Shown one piece after another: positions 8,118-16,962 of a DNA stretch of 64,000 bases. Both the position numbers and the translations under genes were made by a program. The DNA lies in contig NZ_OBQI01000006.1 in the NCBI RefSeq assembly GCF_900221005.1, positions 186,001 to 250,000 of the forward strand, given 5' to 3'. The first letter of the stretch is position 1. Each line of letters opens with the position of its first letter. Origin of the DNA: Blastococcus aggregatus (GTDB lineage Bacteria > Actinomycetota > Actinomycetes > Mycobacteriales > Geodermatophilaceae). The notes below the pieces were generated by a model, which worked only from the letters and a program-made list of their open reading frames with translations, was not told the DNA's origin and made no database searches.

Positions 8118-9566
8118 GTGGCCTCGCGGAGCAGGGTGCGGACAGCGGTGCTGGCAGCCCTCCTGGTGGCGGGCGCGAGCGGGTGCGCGGACGGCGGGTC
8201 CGACGCCGGCGCGCCCGGATCCGTGGCGGGGGAAGGACCCGCCCGCCCGGCGGCCGGAGGTGGCGATCTCGTCGTCGACGCCCTGCCGCTCGAGGCACCG
8301 GTGATCCTCGACCCGGTTCCGGACGGGCTGCTGCTCACCGGCCTCGCGTACCAGCCGCCGGAGGACGACCGCCAGTACAACGAGTCCTCCGGGAGCTACG
8401 AGCCGGCGCGCGCCACCCTGTACGGCGATCCGGCGCTGGCCGACACCCTCGACGGGCCGGTCCTGCTCGTCGGGACGAGCACGGGCTCGGCCACCATCGC
8501 CGGCCCGGGGTACGACGCCCCCGGCGAGCAGGTCGAGCTGGGCGACGGACGGACCGGCCGGGTGGTGCCCGACTCCGACCGGACCTGGGTCGTGATCGAG
8601 GGCAACGACTACACCGAGTTCGTCGTCGGGCGGGGCATCTACGACGACGAGCTCGTCGCGGCGGCGCGCGGAGCCGACTTCGCGTCGGCCACGACGACGC
8701 TCGCGTCCGACGCCGTCCCCGACGGGCTGGAGCCGCTGGTCGCCGGGAGTGCGCAGGACAGGCCCGGGTCCGGTTCGGGCGTGCAGATGTCCCTCCAGGG
8801 CGACGGCAGCTATGTCCGTGTGGAGGCGGTGCGCGCCGACCCGCGACTCGCGGCGCTCTGGGGCTTCTGGCTCGAGGACGCCTCGGGCACCGAGGTCCGG
8901 GGGCACCCGGGCTCCGCGGGTGACCTCCAGGGCGCCAACGTCGGGGATCCCGACGCCCGGGGGCGGGTCTGGGCCGAGGACGGCCTGGTCCTGTCGGTCG
9001 TCGTGACCATGGACGCCGAGGGTGAACGGGTCGGGAACGCGGACCAGGTGCTGGACCAGGTGGTCGACGACCTGCGCGTGGGCACGTGGGCGGAGTTCGA
9101 GGCGCTGGACGGGGAGATCCGGATGCGCCCGCCGACCCGCGAGGAGGCGCCCTGCCCGCCGGGCGGCGGATTCGTGAGCGGCGTCGACGGCGGCGTCCGG
9201 TGGCTGTTCCACCTGCAGCCCAACCCTTACTCGGGCATGGGCGCGTGGAGCACCTGCTACTTCGAACTCACCGGCTATGGCGGAGGTGGCGGGACGATCA
9301 TGCCCCCGCCGCTGGGCGAGCTGGCCGCCGGCGTGGGGAGCTCCGGCATCCTGGGTGGCGTCGCCCCGCCGGGAACCGTCCGGGTCACGGTCACCACCGC
9401 CGACGGACGCGTGCAGGAGGCGCAGCTCGCCGAGGAGGGACCGCGCCCCGGCGAGCGGGTCTGGGGCACGCTCGTCCCACAGGTCTCTCCAGCGGCCGGC
9501 GGTCCGCCGCTCACCGTGACGGCCTACGACGCAGCCGGGGCGGTCTTGGACAGCGTGGCCGTCTAG
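8118..9566 (+). CDS. Putative lipoprotein, first of a tandem pair
   Basis: A 482-residue exported protein of unknown function. The N-terminus has Arg residues, a hydrophobic core and a Cys in AGASGC. The lipobox is weak because position -3 is Ala, so lipidation is likely but not certain. The mature part is acidic and Gly/Pro-rich. It shares most of its length with the next gene: DPVPDGLLLT, DTLDGPVLLVG, VRADPRLAALWGFW, VSGVDGGVRW, IMPPPLGELA and GERVWGTLVPQ all recur. Compared with the paralogue it has about 50-70 extra residues around 150-215. No known domain was recognised. GTG start. Confidence 0.75.
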   Translation: MASRSRVRTAVLAALLVAGASGCADGGSDAGAPGSVAGEGPARPAAGGGDLVVDALPLEAPVILDPVPDGLLLTGLAYQPPEDDRQYNESSGSYEPARATLYGDPALADTLDGPVLLVGTSTGSATIAGPGYDAPGEQVELGDGRTGRVVPDSDRTWVVIEGNDYTEFVVGRGIYDDELVAAARGADFASATTTLASDAVPDGLEPLVAGSAQDRPGSGSGVQMSLQGDGSYVRVEAVRADPRLAALWGFWLEDASGTEVRGHPGSAGDLQGANVGDPDARGRVWAEDGLVLSVVVTMDAEGERVGNADQVLDQVVDDLRVGTWAEFEALDGEIRMRPPTREEAPCPPGGGFVSGVDGGVRWLFHLQPNPYSGMGAWSTCYFELTGYGGGGGTIMPPPLGELAAGVGSSGILGGVAPPGTVRVTVTTADGRVQEAQLAEEGPRPGERVWGTLVPQVSPAAGGPPLTVTAYDAAGAVLDSVAV

Positions 9567-9663
9567 CGGGCGGACGCGTCGGCCCCCAGGCCCGGTCGTG
9601 GCGCCTCGTCGTCGTGACGACGACCGAGACCTCGACGAGACCGAGCACGGGCACGCTGCGCCC

Positions 9664-10899
9664 ATGACCTCGATCACGAGGGCGCGGACCGCGCTCCTGG
9701 CCGCCGTGCTGGTCGCGAGCCTGGCCGGGTGTGCGGACACGGCGGACGGGGAGGCCGTCGCACCCGGATCGGTGGCAGGGGTCGGCACCCCCCGCCCGTG
9801 GGCGGGGGGTGAGGAACTCGTGGTCGATCCGCTCCCGCCCGCGACACCGGTCGTCCTCGACCCGGTCCCGGACGGGCTGCTGGTCACGAACGCCTCGGAC
9901 GACCTGACGAGCGGCAGTGGCGGCGGCTGCGCCACCCTCTACGGCGATCCGGCCCTGACCGACACCCTCGACGGGCCGGTCCTGCTGGTGGGGTCGAGTT
10001 CCGGGTCGGCACACGGCGGCCCGACGCCGGGAGGAGCCGGCGCGCGGGAGGTCGACCTGGGTGGCGGGCGGACCGGGACGGTGATCCCCGACCTGGTGGC
10101 CGGCTGCCCGGCGGACGGGCCCGGCGGGCTGGGCAGCGGCATGGTCCTCCAGGGGCCCACCGTGAGCTGGGCCACCGTCTCCGTAGTGCGCGCCGACCCG
10201 CGCCTCGCGGCGCTGTGGGGGTTCTGGCTGACCGACCCCACGGGGACCTCGGTCCGCGGGCTGCCGGGCTCGGCCGGGGCCCTGACCGGAGCAGGTGGCG
10301 GCGACGTGGCCGCCCGGGGACGGGTCTGGGCCGAGGACGGCCTGGTCCTGTCGGCCGTGATGTACGGAGGCGGGGACGACCTCCTCGACGAGGTGGTCCG
10401 GAACCTGCGCGTCGGGACGGTGGCGGAGGCCGATGCGCTGGAGGAGGAGATCCGGAACCGCCCGCCGACCGGTGTGGAGTCACCCTGCCCCTCGGACAGC
10501 GGCTTCGTCAGCGGCGTCGAGGGAGCCTCCCGCTGGGTGTTCCACCTTGCACCCAATCCCCACTCCGGCTGGGGCGAGTGGAGCGCCTGCCAGTTCGACC
10601 TCACCTCCGGCAGCGGGAGCGGCGGATCGGTCATGCCGCCACCGCTGGGTGAGCTGGCCGTGCAGGGCTGGGGCTCCGGCATCGTCGGCGGCGTCGCCCC
10701 GCCGGGGACGGCCCGGGTCACGGTCACCGCCGCCGACGGGAGCACGCTGGAGGCGGTGCTCGCCGCCGACGGGCCGCGGCCCGGCGAACGGGTGTGGGGC
10801 ACGTTCATCCCGCTGTTCCCGCCGCCGGGCGGTATCGCGCCGTTCACCGTGACCGCCTACGACGCGGCGGGCGCCGTCCTCGCCAGCCAGTCCCGCTAG
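9664..10899 (+). CDS. Putative lipoprotein, second of a tandem pair
   Basis: A 411-residue paralogue of the preceding gene. It has a cleaner lipobox, SLAGC (Cys at about residue 23), after a short Arg-containing start, so it is a good lipoprotein candidate. Conserved blocks shared with its neighbour include DPVPDGLLVTN, DTLDGPVLLVG, VRADPRLAALWGFW, RVWAEDGLVLS, MPPPLGELA and GERVWGTFIP. Both copies end with a TVTAYDAAGAVL segment. The ATG at 9664 is chosen over an upstream in-frame codon because it starts the signal peptide. The gap of 97 bp suggests a local duplication. Function unknown. The gene is followed by a long inverted repeat. Confidence 0.75.
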   Translation: MTSITRARTALLAAVLVASLAGCADTADGEAVAPGSVAGVGTPRPWAGGEELVVDPLPPATPVVLDPVPDGLLVTNASDDLTSGSGGGCATLYGDPALTDTLDGPVLLVGSSSGSAHGGPTPGGAGAREVDLGGGRTGTVIPDLVAGCPADGPGGLGSGMVLQGPTVSWATVSVVRADPRLAALWGFWLTDPTGTSVRGLPGSAGALTGAGGGDVAARGRVWAEDGLVLSAVMYGGGDDLLDEVVRNLRVGTVAEADALEEEIRNRPPTGVESPCPSDSGFVSGVEGASRWVFHLAPNPHSGWGEWSACQFDLTSGSGSGGSVMPPPLGELAVQGWGSGIVGGVAPPGTARVTVTAADGSTLEAVLAADGPRPGERVWGTFIPLFPPPGGIAPFTVTAYDAAGAVLASQSR

Positions 10900-10907
10900 G
10901 CCCTCCC

Positions 10908-10985
10908 CGAGTTGATCATCGCCTCGGTGCACGCATCAGCGGCGGGTCGCACCGTGTCGCGGGCACGCAGACGATGATCAACTCG
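10908..10985. repeat. Long inverted repeat with nested hairpin between convergent genes
   Basis: Perfect 14-bp arms, CGAGTTGATCATCG at 10908-10921 and its complement at 10972-10985, with a 50-nt loop. A second stem (CGGTGC 10925-10930 / GCACCG 10949-10954) lies inside. It sits just after the second lipoprotein stop and before the convergent aldo/keto reductase stop. It could be a bidirectional terminator or a copy of a dispersed palindromic element. Confidence 0.6.
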
Positions 10986-11006
10986 ACTGGGGCGGGGCGG
11001 GGCGGG

Positions 11007-11846
11007 TCAGCGGGGGATGTAGTTGAAGGTGTCCGGGTCGGGGCCGGTGCGCTCGCCGCGGTCCAGGCCGGTCAGCGCCGCCATGTCGGAGGTGCCGAGC
11101 TCGAAGTCGAACAGCGCGAAGTTCTCCTCCATGCGCTTCCTGGACGTCGACTTCGGGAAGACGACGTCGCCCCGCTGCACGTGCCAGCGCAGCACGACCT
11201 GAGCGGGCGTGCGCTCGAGCCGCTCGGCGATGGCGACGATGGCCGGGTCGTCGAGGACCTTGCCCTGCGCGATCGGCGACCACGCCTCGGTCACGATCTC
11301 GTGCTCGGCGTCGAAGGCCCGCAGCTCGTCCTGCGCGAGGTAGGGGTGCACCTCGATCTGGTTCACCGCCGGGCGCACCTGGGTCTCGGCGAGGAGCCGG
11401 CCCAGGTGGGAGGCGGTGAAGTTGGAGACGCCGATGGCCTTGGCCCGGCCCCCGGCGTAGATCTCCTCCATGGCCTTCCACGTCTCGACGAAGTCGACGT
11501 CGATGCCCGGCAGCGGCCAGTGGATGAGGAACAGGTCGAGGTGGTCGGTGCCGAGGTCGGCCAGCGTCCGGTCGAACGCGCGGAGGGCGTCGTCGCGGCG
11601 GTGGAAGCCGTTGTTCAGCTTGCTGGTCACGAAGATCTCGCCGCGGTCGATGCCGGAGCGGGCGATGGCCTCGCCGACACCCTTCTCGTTGCCGTACATC
11701 TCGGCGGTGTCGATGTGCCGGTAGCCGACCTGGAGGGCCTGGCCGACGACGTCGGCGGTGTCCTCCGGCGGCACCTGGTAGACGCCGAAGCCCAGCTGGG
11801 GGATCTCGACGCCGTTGTTCAGAGCGATGGTGGGCACAGCAACCAC
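11007..11846 (-). CDS. Aldo/keto reductase (AKR5-like)
   Basis: A 279-residue NADPH-dependent cytosolic reductase of the 2,5-diketo-D-gluconate/aldehyde reductase type. The catalytic tetrad is in place: Asp and Tyr in HIDTAEMYGNE (about residues 45-55), Lys in VTSKL near residue 75 and His in LIHWPLP near residue 108. Cofactor-binding landmarks are GVSNF, NQIEVHP and the FPKS-S-RMEEN motif near residues 230-240 that contacts the adenosine phosphate. The length is normal. The substrate cannot be read from sequence. It stands alone, 64 bp before the MFS gene on the same strand, and could be read through from it. Confidence 0.9.
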   Translation of the reverse strand: MVAVPTIALNNGVEIPQLGFGVYQVPPEDTADVVGQALQVGYRHIDTAEMYGNEKGVGEAIARSGIDRGEIFVTSKLNNGFHRRDDALRAFDRTLADLGTDHLDLFLIHWPLPGIDVDFVETWKAMEEIYAGGRAKAIGVSNFTASHLGRLLAETQVRPAVNQIEVHPYLAQDELRAFDAEHEIVTEAWSPIAQGKVLDDPAIVAIAERLERTPAQVVLRWHVQRGDVVFPKSTSRKRMEENFALFDFELGTSDMAALTGLDRGERTGPDPDTFNYIPR

Positions 11847-11910
11847 AGGGTGTCCTCTCGACGGATGGGCCCCCGCGCGACGGGTCGTGCGCGATCGGGC
11901 CTCACCCCGC

Positions 11911-13164
11911 CTACCCGCGGGCCGGCGAGTTCACCCGCTCCTCCGGGGTCGCGGGGGCCACACCCGCCCGCTCCCGCAGCAGCGGCGCGGACACGAGCGC
12001 CAGCACGCCGGCCGCCCCCGCCGCCAGCGCCGGCACGGCGAACGCCTGCTGCGCGCCCCACGAGTCGACGGCCGCCCCGGCCAGCGCCGAGCCGACGGTG
12101 ACCCCGAGCGTCAGGCCGGTGATCGTCCAGGCCAGCGACTCGGTGAGCACGCCCCGGCCGACCCGCGACTCGACCAGCGAGGTCCCCGACACGAGCACCG
12201 GCGCGATGGTCAGCCCGGCCAGGAAGCCACAGAGGACCAGCATCGGCAGCGAGCCGACGGCCCACAGCAGCTGGGCGGCCAGCGCGAAGGCCAGCGCCGT
12301 CCCCACGAACCTCGCGGCCAGCGACCGGGCCGGGCGGGCGAGGCCGTAGACCAGCCCCGCGACCAGGCTGCCGCCGGCGAAGACCGCCAGTGCCAGGCCG
12401 GACAGCGCCTTGGCACCCTCGGCCTCGGCGAACCCGATGACGACGACGTCGATGGCGCCGAACACGGTGCCCACCGCCAGGTAGGTGAGCGCGACGACCA
12501 GCAGCGTGGGCGTCACCACCGAGCGGCGGCGCCCCGTGGCGGAGCGTTCCTGGGGGTGCAGCGGCGGCTCGGTGTCGCGCTGCGCGGCCAGGGAGAAGCC
12601 GCCGACGACGCCGAGCAGGATGCCGGTGAGGAAGCCGACGGGCGGCGCGACCAGGGTCGCCAGCAGGGTGACCAGCGGCGGGCCGAGGACGAAGACCACC
12701 TCGTCGACGACCGCCTCGAACGCGAACGCGGTCTGCCGGCCCGAGGAGTCGAGCGCCGCGGACCACCGCGCGCGCACCATCGACCCGACGTTGGGCGCCG
12801 AGCCGCCGGTCAGCGCGGCGAGCAGGAACCAGCTCCACCGGGGTGCGTCGAGCTGCACCGCGAGGGCGAAGGCGACGCCGGTGACGGCCAGCGAGACCAT
12901 CGCCAGGCGCAGCACCGCGCCCTGACCGCGGCGGTCCATGGCCCGGGCCCACTGCGGCCCGGCCACCGCGAAGCTCAGCGCCAGCGTGCCGGAGACGGCG
13001 CCGGCCAGCCCGTAGCTGCCGGACGCCTCCTCCACCAGCAGGACGGCGCCCAGGCCCAGCATCGGGGCCGGCAGCCGGGCGACCCAGCCGGCGAAGGCGA
13101 AGGCCCGCGAGCCGGGGACGGCGAACAGGCGGAGGTAGGGATCGAAGACGGTGCGGGGTGACAC
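11911..13164 (-). CDS. MFS transporter
   Basis: A 417-residue membrane transporter of the major facilitator superfamily with about 12 hydrophobic segments in two halves and a charged central loop (QRDTEPPLHPQERS, about residue 195). The loop RAMDRRGQG between the second and third segments matches the conserved MFS motif A position. The GTG at 13164 (start VSPRTVFDPYLRLF) is preferred over an upstream ATG at 13266, which would add an Arg-rich, unlikely leader and run into the moaA promoter. The substrate is unknown; the general shape is that of a drug or metabolite exporter. It is divergent from moaA across about 136 bp. Confidence 0.85.
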   Translation of the reverse strand: MSPRTVFDPYLRLFAVPGSRAFAFAGWVARLPAPMLGLGAVLLVEEASGSYGLAGAVSGTLALSFAVAGPQWARAMDRRGQGAVLRLAMVSLAVTGVAFALAVQLDAPRWSWFLLAALTGGSAPNVGSMVRARWSAALDSSGRQTAFAFEAVVDEVVFVLGPPLVTLLATLVAPPVGFLTGILLGVVGGFSLAAQRDTEPPLHPQERSATGRRRSVVTPTLLVVALTYLAVGTVFGAIDVVVIGFAEAEGAKALSGLALAVFAGGSLVAGLVYGLARPARSLAARFVGTALAFALAAQLLWAVGSLPMLVLCGFLAGLTIAPVLVSGTSLVESRVGRGVLTESLAWTITGLTLGVTVGSALAGAAVDSWGAQQAFAVPALAAGAAGVLALVSAPLLRERAGVAPATPEERVNSPARG

Positions 13165-13288
13165 GGGCTCTCGCGCTTCCTGGCCACGGGCGAGTGCGGG
13201 CCCAGAGCTCCGCCGGTCCCTCGGGTGGCTCCGGGAGCCTAGCCGGGGGCCGGGATGCAGCGGCACCGCATTTCGGCGCGCGCGAGGC

Positions 13289-13300
13289 TACATTCGGGCC
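13289..13300 (+). promoter_or_regulatory. -10 box for leaderless moaA
   Basis: TACATT at 13289-13294 ends 6 nt before the moaA ATG, putting the transcription start on the start codon. No good -35 box is visible. Confidence 0.45.
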
Positions 13301-14362
13301 ATGACCAGCGCCGAGCTGCCCGACCCCGTGGTCCGGCGCGCCGCGCCGGCCCCGCCCCCTGCGCCGGGCTCCGGCGGGCTGGTCGACCGGCACGGGCGGG
13401 TGGCCACGGACCTCCGGGTCTCCCTGACCGACCGCTGCAACCTGCGCTGCACCTACTGCATGCCGCCCGAGGGCCTGGACTGGCTGCCGAAGGTCGAGGT
13501 GCTCACCGACGAGGAGATCGTCCGGCTGGTCCGCATCGGCGTGGAGCACCTCGGCATCGAGGAGGTCCGGTTCACCGGCGGCGAGCCCCTGCTGCGGCCC
13601 GGCCTGGTCGGCATCGTCGCCGGCGCGACGGCCCTCACGCCGCGCCCGGAGGTCAGCCTCACCACCAACGCCATCGGCCTGGCCCGGGTGGCGCCCGCGC
13701 TCGCGGCAGCCGGCCTGGACCGGATCAACGTCAGCCTGGACACCGTCGACCGCGACCGGTTCAAGCAGCTCACCCACCGCGACCGGTTCGACGACGTCCT
13801 GGCCGGGCTGGCCGCCGCGCAACGCGCCGGGCTCACCCCGGTCAAGGTCAACGCCGTCCTGCTGCGCGGGATGAACGAGGAGGACGCCGTCCCGCTGCTC
13901 GACTTCTGCCTGGAGCACGGCTACCAGCTGCGCTTCATCGAGCAGATGCCGCTGGACGCCCACCACGCCTGGACCCGCGGCGAGATGGTCACCGCCGAGG
14001 ACATCCTCGACCGGCTGTCGGCGGCGCACGAGCTCACCCCGGACACCGAGGCCCGCGGCTCCGCGCCCGCCGAGCGCTGGCTGGTCGACGGCGGACCCGC
14101 GACGGTCGGCGTCATCGCGTCGGTGACCCGCTCCTTCTGCGGCAGCTGCGACCGCACCCGGCTCACCGCCGACGGCCAGATCCGCAACTGCCTGTTCGCG
14201 CGCGAGGAGTCCGACCTGCGGACGCCGCTGCGCGAGGGCGCCACCGACCAGGAGATCGCCGACCGCTGGCGGATCGCCACGCTCGGCAAGCTGCCCGGGC
14301 ACGGCATCGACGACCCGAGCTTCCTCCAGCCGACCCGGCCCATGTCGGCGATCGGGGGGTGA
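13301..14362 (+). CDS. moaA: GTP 3',8-cyclase MoaA
   Basis: A 353-residue radical SAM enzyme for the first step of molybdenum cofactor synthesis (GTP to 3',8-cyclo-GTP, later to cPMP). The N-terminal cluster motif CNLRCTYC (about residues 46-53) binds the SAM-cleaving 4Fe-4S cluster, and FTGGEPLLR follows. The C-terminal part has the second cluster cysteines in FCGSCDRTRL and RNCLF. The protein ends in GG, the conserved tail that acts in catalysis. The length is normal. moaD follows directly on the same strand, and moaE, mocA-like and cox genes lie 2.7-12 kb away on the other strand; moaC and moeA are not in the window. Confidence 0.95.
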   Translation: MTSAELPDPVVRRAAPAPPPAPGSGGLVDRHGRVATDLRVSLTDRCNLRCTYCMPPEGLDWLPKVEVLTDEEIVRLVRIGVEHLGIEEVRFTGGEPLLRPGLVGIVAGATALTPRPEVSLTTNAIGLARVAPALAAAGLDRINVSLDTVDRDRFKQLTHRDRFDDVLAGLAAAQRAGLTPVKVNAVLLRGMNEEDAVPLLDFCLEHGYQLRFIEQMPLDAHHAWTRGEMVTAEDILDRLSAAHELTPDTEARGSAPAERWLVDGGPATVGVIASVTRSFCGSCDRTRLTADGQIRNCLFAREESDLRTPLREGATDQEIADRWRIATLGKLPGHGIDDPSFLQPTRPMSAIGG

Positions 14363-14364
14363 GG

Positions 14365-14607
14365 GTGCCCGTCACCGTGCGCTACTTCGCGGGGGCCCGG
14401 GCGGCCTCCGGCGTCGACACCGAGACCCGCGAGGCCGCCTCGCTGGACCAGCTCGTCGGCCAGATCGTCGATGCGCACGGAGCGCGGATGGCGAAGGTGC
14501 TCACCGCCTGCTCCTTCCTCGTCGACGGAACGCAGACCCGCGACCGGTCGTTGGAGCTCTCACCAGGAGCCGTCGTGGACGTGCTGCCTCCGTTCGCCGG
14601 AGGGTGA
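14365..14607 (+). CDS. moaD: MoaD/ThiS family sulfur carrier
   Basis: An 80-residue ubiquitin-fold sulfur carrier. It starts VTVRYFAGARAASG and ends LPPFAGG; the terminal double glycine is the site that is adenylated and thiocarboxylated. With moaA just upstream it is best read as the small subunit of molybdopterin synthase, the partner of MoaE encoded about 10 kb away. GTG at 14365 is chosen because the G-rich stretch at the end of moaA serves as a ribosome site at proper spacing; a GTG at 14359 overlapping the moaA stop is an alternative and adds two residues. Confidence 0.85.
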   Translation: MPVTVRYFAGARAASGVDTETREAASLDQLVGQIVDAHGARMAKVLTACSFLVDGTQTRDRSLELSPGAVVDVLPPFAGG

Positions 14608-14623
14608 CAGGGAGGATGGGCGC

Positions 14624-14818
14624 ATGAGCATCTTCGGAAAGGCCAAGGCCAAGGCGGAAGAACTGCTGGGCCGCGCCGAGCAGGTCTACGGCGAGTCGCA
14701 CGGGGACGCCGCTGCGACGGTCGCCGGCGAGGCGCACGTCATGGAGGCCCAGGCCGAGGAGGACGCCCTCGAGCGGTCGGAGAAGCCGGACGACGACGGG
14801 CTCGCCGGCGTCCGCTGA
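14624..14818 (+). CDS. CsbD-like small protein
   Basis: A 64-residue, highly charged helical protein. The KAKAKAEELLGRAEQVYG stretch followed by a Gly-Glu-Ala segment resembles CsbD-type stress proteins, with a weaker resemblance to small MT0933-type proteins. A good ribosome site (GGAGG at 14611-14615, 8 nt before ATG) supports the start. It follows moaD by 16 bp and may share its transcript. Function unknown. Confidence 0.6.
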   Translation: MSIFGKAKAKAEELLGRAEQVYGESHGDAAATVAGEAHVMEAQAEEDALERSEKPDDDGLAGVR

Positions 14819-14834
14819 CCGGCGCACGGTGCGG

Positions 14835-14863
14835 TTGACGCCGAGCACGAGGCGGCGGAACGT
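14835..14863 (+). promoter_or_regulatory. Promoter of the GAF gene
   Basis: TTGACG (14835-14840), 17-bp spacer, GAACGT (14858-14863), then 6 nt to the ATG at 14870. This is a well-spaced vegetative promoter for a leaderless message. Confidence 0.55.
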
Positions 14864-14869
14864 GCCGGT

Positions 14870-15370
14870 ATGGTTCCGGATCCGGTCAGTGATGTCGCCC
14901 CGTGGCGTGACTGGTGCTCGGCCGCGGAGGGGGCACTGGCCTTCCTGGCCGGGTACGTGGGCTGGGACGTCTGGCTCGTCACCCAGGTCGTCGACGAGCG
15001 GCAGGTGATCCTGCTGGCGCACCCTGAGGGCGCCGCCGCACCGGGCATGGAACTGCCGTGGGAGCGCAGCTTCTGCCGCGAGATGACCGAGGGCCGCGCG
15101 CCGCGGCTGGCCACCGTCACCGCAGCCGTGCCCGCGTACGCCTCCCGCACCACCGGCTCGATCGCCGATGTGGCGGCGTACGTGGGGGTGCCGCTGGTGC
15201 GCGAGGACGGCAGCCTGTTCGGCACGCTGTGCGGGGTGGCGTTCCGCGCCAAGCCGCGCAGTGCGGTGCGCGAGTTGCGCGTGGTCGAAGCCGCCGCGCG
15301 CATGCTCAGCACCCTCATGGCGGCGGGGATGGACCCGCCTCCGCTGCCCGGGCGCCCCGCCGTCCGCTAG
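14870..15370 (+). CDS. GAF domain protein
   Basis: A 166-residue single-domain sensor. Most of the protein is a GAF fold: GWDVWLVTQVV, then a long helix-loop, then YVGVPLVREDGSLFGTLCGV near residues 103-125, which is the classic last strand pair of GAF domains. There is no output domain. Related proteins in actinobacteria often have diguanylate cyclase outputs; here a separate partner is needed, and the convergent PAS-GAF-PP2C gene next to it is a candidate, but that is inference. The stop codon lies in a CTAG that also gives the stop of that gene. A clear promoter makes the transcript leaderless. Confidence 0.8.
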   Translation: MVPDPVSDVAPWRDWCSAAEGALAFLAGYVGWDVWLVTQVVDERQVILLAHPEGAAAPGMELPWERSFCREMTEGRAPRLATVTAAVPAYASRTTGSIADVAAYVGVPLVREDGSLFGTLCGVAFRAKPRSAVRELRVVEAAARMLSTLMAAGMDPPPLPGRPAVR

Positions 15371-16962
15371 TCCCGGCGGGCGCGCAACCGGATGGCGACC
15401 AGGGCGACGTCGTCCTCCGCCCGGCCGTCCACCAGCCGCTCGATGATCTCGTCGCAGAGGTCGCCCAGCGACCGGCCGGCCAGCTCGCCGGCCACCTCCC
15501 GCAACCGGGCCATCCCGGTGTCCAGGTCGCGGGACCGGCGCTCGATCAGCCCGTCGGTGAACATCAGCACCGTCGAGCCCTCGCCGAGCCGGACGACGGA
15601 GTCCGAGCGGGGTGCCGCCGGGTCGACGCCGAGCATGAGATCGCCCTGCCAGTCCCCGAGCGCGGCGAGCGTCCCGTCGGGGTGGATGACCAGCAGCGGC
15701 AGGTGCCCGGCGTTGGACCAGCACATGCGGACAGCGCCGTCGACCCCGTCGGGCTCGAAGCAGGCGATCGCCGCGGTCGCGTAGGTCTCCGCCCGGAGCT
15801 GCGCCATGGCCCCGTCGAGCCCGCGGAGCACCTCGGCCGGTGTCCCGTCGCTGTAGGTGGCGATGCCGCGGAGCAGCGAGCGCAGCTGGCCCATGGACGC
15901 CGCGGCCTCGGTGTCGTGCCCGACGACGTCCCCGATGACCAGCATCGACGCCCCCGAGGGCTGGACGAACGCGTCGTACCAGTCCCCGCCCACCCGAGCG
16001 GCCTCCGCGGCGGGGGTGTAGCGCACGACGATCTCGGCGTGGGCGGGCTGCACCGGGGCGGTGAGCAGGCTGCGCTGCAGCCCCTCCGCCAGCTGGCGCT
16101 GCTGGTCGAACATGCGCGCGTTGTCCAGCGCCAGGCCGATGCGGTCGGCGACCTGGCGGGCGGTGGCCACGTGTCGCGCGCTCGGCGGCTCGGCGCCGGG
16201 CAGCAGCAGCGTCAGCCCGCCGACGACCCGGCCGTGCCCCCGCAGCGGGAGGGTCAGCCCGTACCCGATGGCGAGCCTCTCCAGCAGCGCTCGCGGCTCC
16301 CCCTCGGGCAGGGTCTCCAGCGCCCGTGCCCCGGAGAAGCCGACCGTCTCGCCGTCGCGGAGGGCCCGCAGGAGCGGCGCGGTGGGCGGCAGGTCCGCGA
16401 GCCGGACCTGCGCGTACCGCTCGACCAGGGCGCGCGCCTCGGGGTCGACGTGCCAGGAGCCGACGCCCTGGGGCCGCCCGTCTTCGTCCAGCAGGGTGAC
16501 CAGGCAGCCGTCGGCCAGGACGGGGACGACGAGCTCCGGGATGCGCGTCGCCGCGGCGGTGACGTCGAGGGTGCCGGCGAGCTCGGCGCCCACCCGGTCC
16601 AGGAGCGTCAGCCGGTCCTGGGCCACCCGCCGGTCGGTGACGTCGGAGAAGTAGAAGTACAGACCACCGTCGTCGACCGGCACGGCCTCCACGTCGTACC
16701 AGCGGTTCAGCGGCTCGGGGTAGAAGGACTCGATCGTCCGGATCTCGCGGTCGACCATCGTGGCGCGGTAGGTCCGGCCGAACTCGTTGTCGACGTTGGC
16801 GGGGTAGGCGTCCCAGTAGTCGCGCCCCACGAGGGCGCTCGCCTCGAGCAGCAGCGACTGCTCCGCGGCCGGGTTGACGTGCGTGATGACCCAGTCCGCG
16901 GAGACGGCCATGAACCCGACCGGCATGGTCGCGAGGACGTGGTCGCTGTCCGGCCGTTGCAT
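15367..16962 (-). CDS. PAS-GAF-SpoIIE (PP2C-type) serine phosphatase
   Basis: A sensor phosphatase of about 531 residues. A PAS domain (about 10-125; MPVGFMAVSADWVITHVNPAAE) is followed by a GAF domain (about 140-300) and a PPM/SpoIIE catalytic domain (about 310-525). Metal-binding motifs are visible: RVGGDWYDAF, VIGDVVGHDTEAA, and EDDVALVAIRL near the end. Such enzymes dephosphorylate anti-anti-sigma factors and so release alternative sigma factors. The ATG at 16962 has AGGGG upstream; a GTG at 16989 would add 9 residues. Its catalytic half is closely related to that of the gene at 46648. The upstream 80 bp include an unusually AT-rich patch (17031-17065), probably its promoter. Confidence 0.9.
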   Translation of the reverse strand: MQRPDSDHVLATMPVGFMAVSADWVITHVNPAAEQSLLLEASALVGRDYWDAYPANVDNEFGRTYRATMVDREIRTIESFYPEPLNRWYDVEAVPVDDGGLYFYFSDVTDRRVAQDRLTLLDRVGAELAGTLDVTAAATRIPELVVPVLADGCLVTLLDEDGRPQGVGSWHVDPEARALVERYAQVRLADLPPTAPLLRALRDGETVGFSGARALETLPEGEPRALLERLAIGYGLTLPLRGHGRVVGGLTLLLPGAEPPSARHVATARQVADRIGLALDNARMFDQQRQLAEGLQRSLLTAPVQPAHAEIVVRYTPAAEAARVGGDWYDAFVQPSGASMLVIGDVVGHDTEAAASMGQLRSLLRGIATYSDGTPAEVLRGLDGAMAQLRAETYATAAIACFEPDGVDGAVRMCWSNAGHLPLLVIHPDGTLAALGDWQGDLMLGVDPAAPRSDSVVRLGEGSTVLMFTDGLIERRSRDLDTGMARLREVAGELAGRSLGDLCDEIIERLVDGRAEDDVALVAIRLRARRD

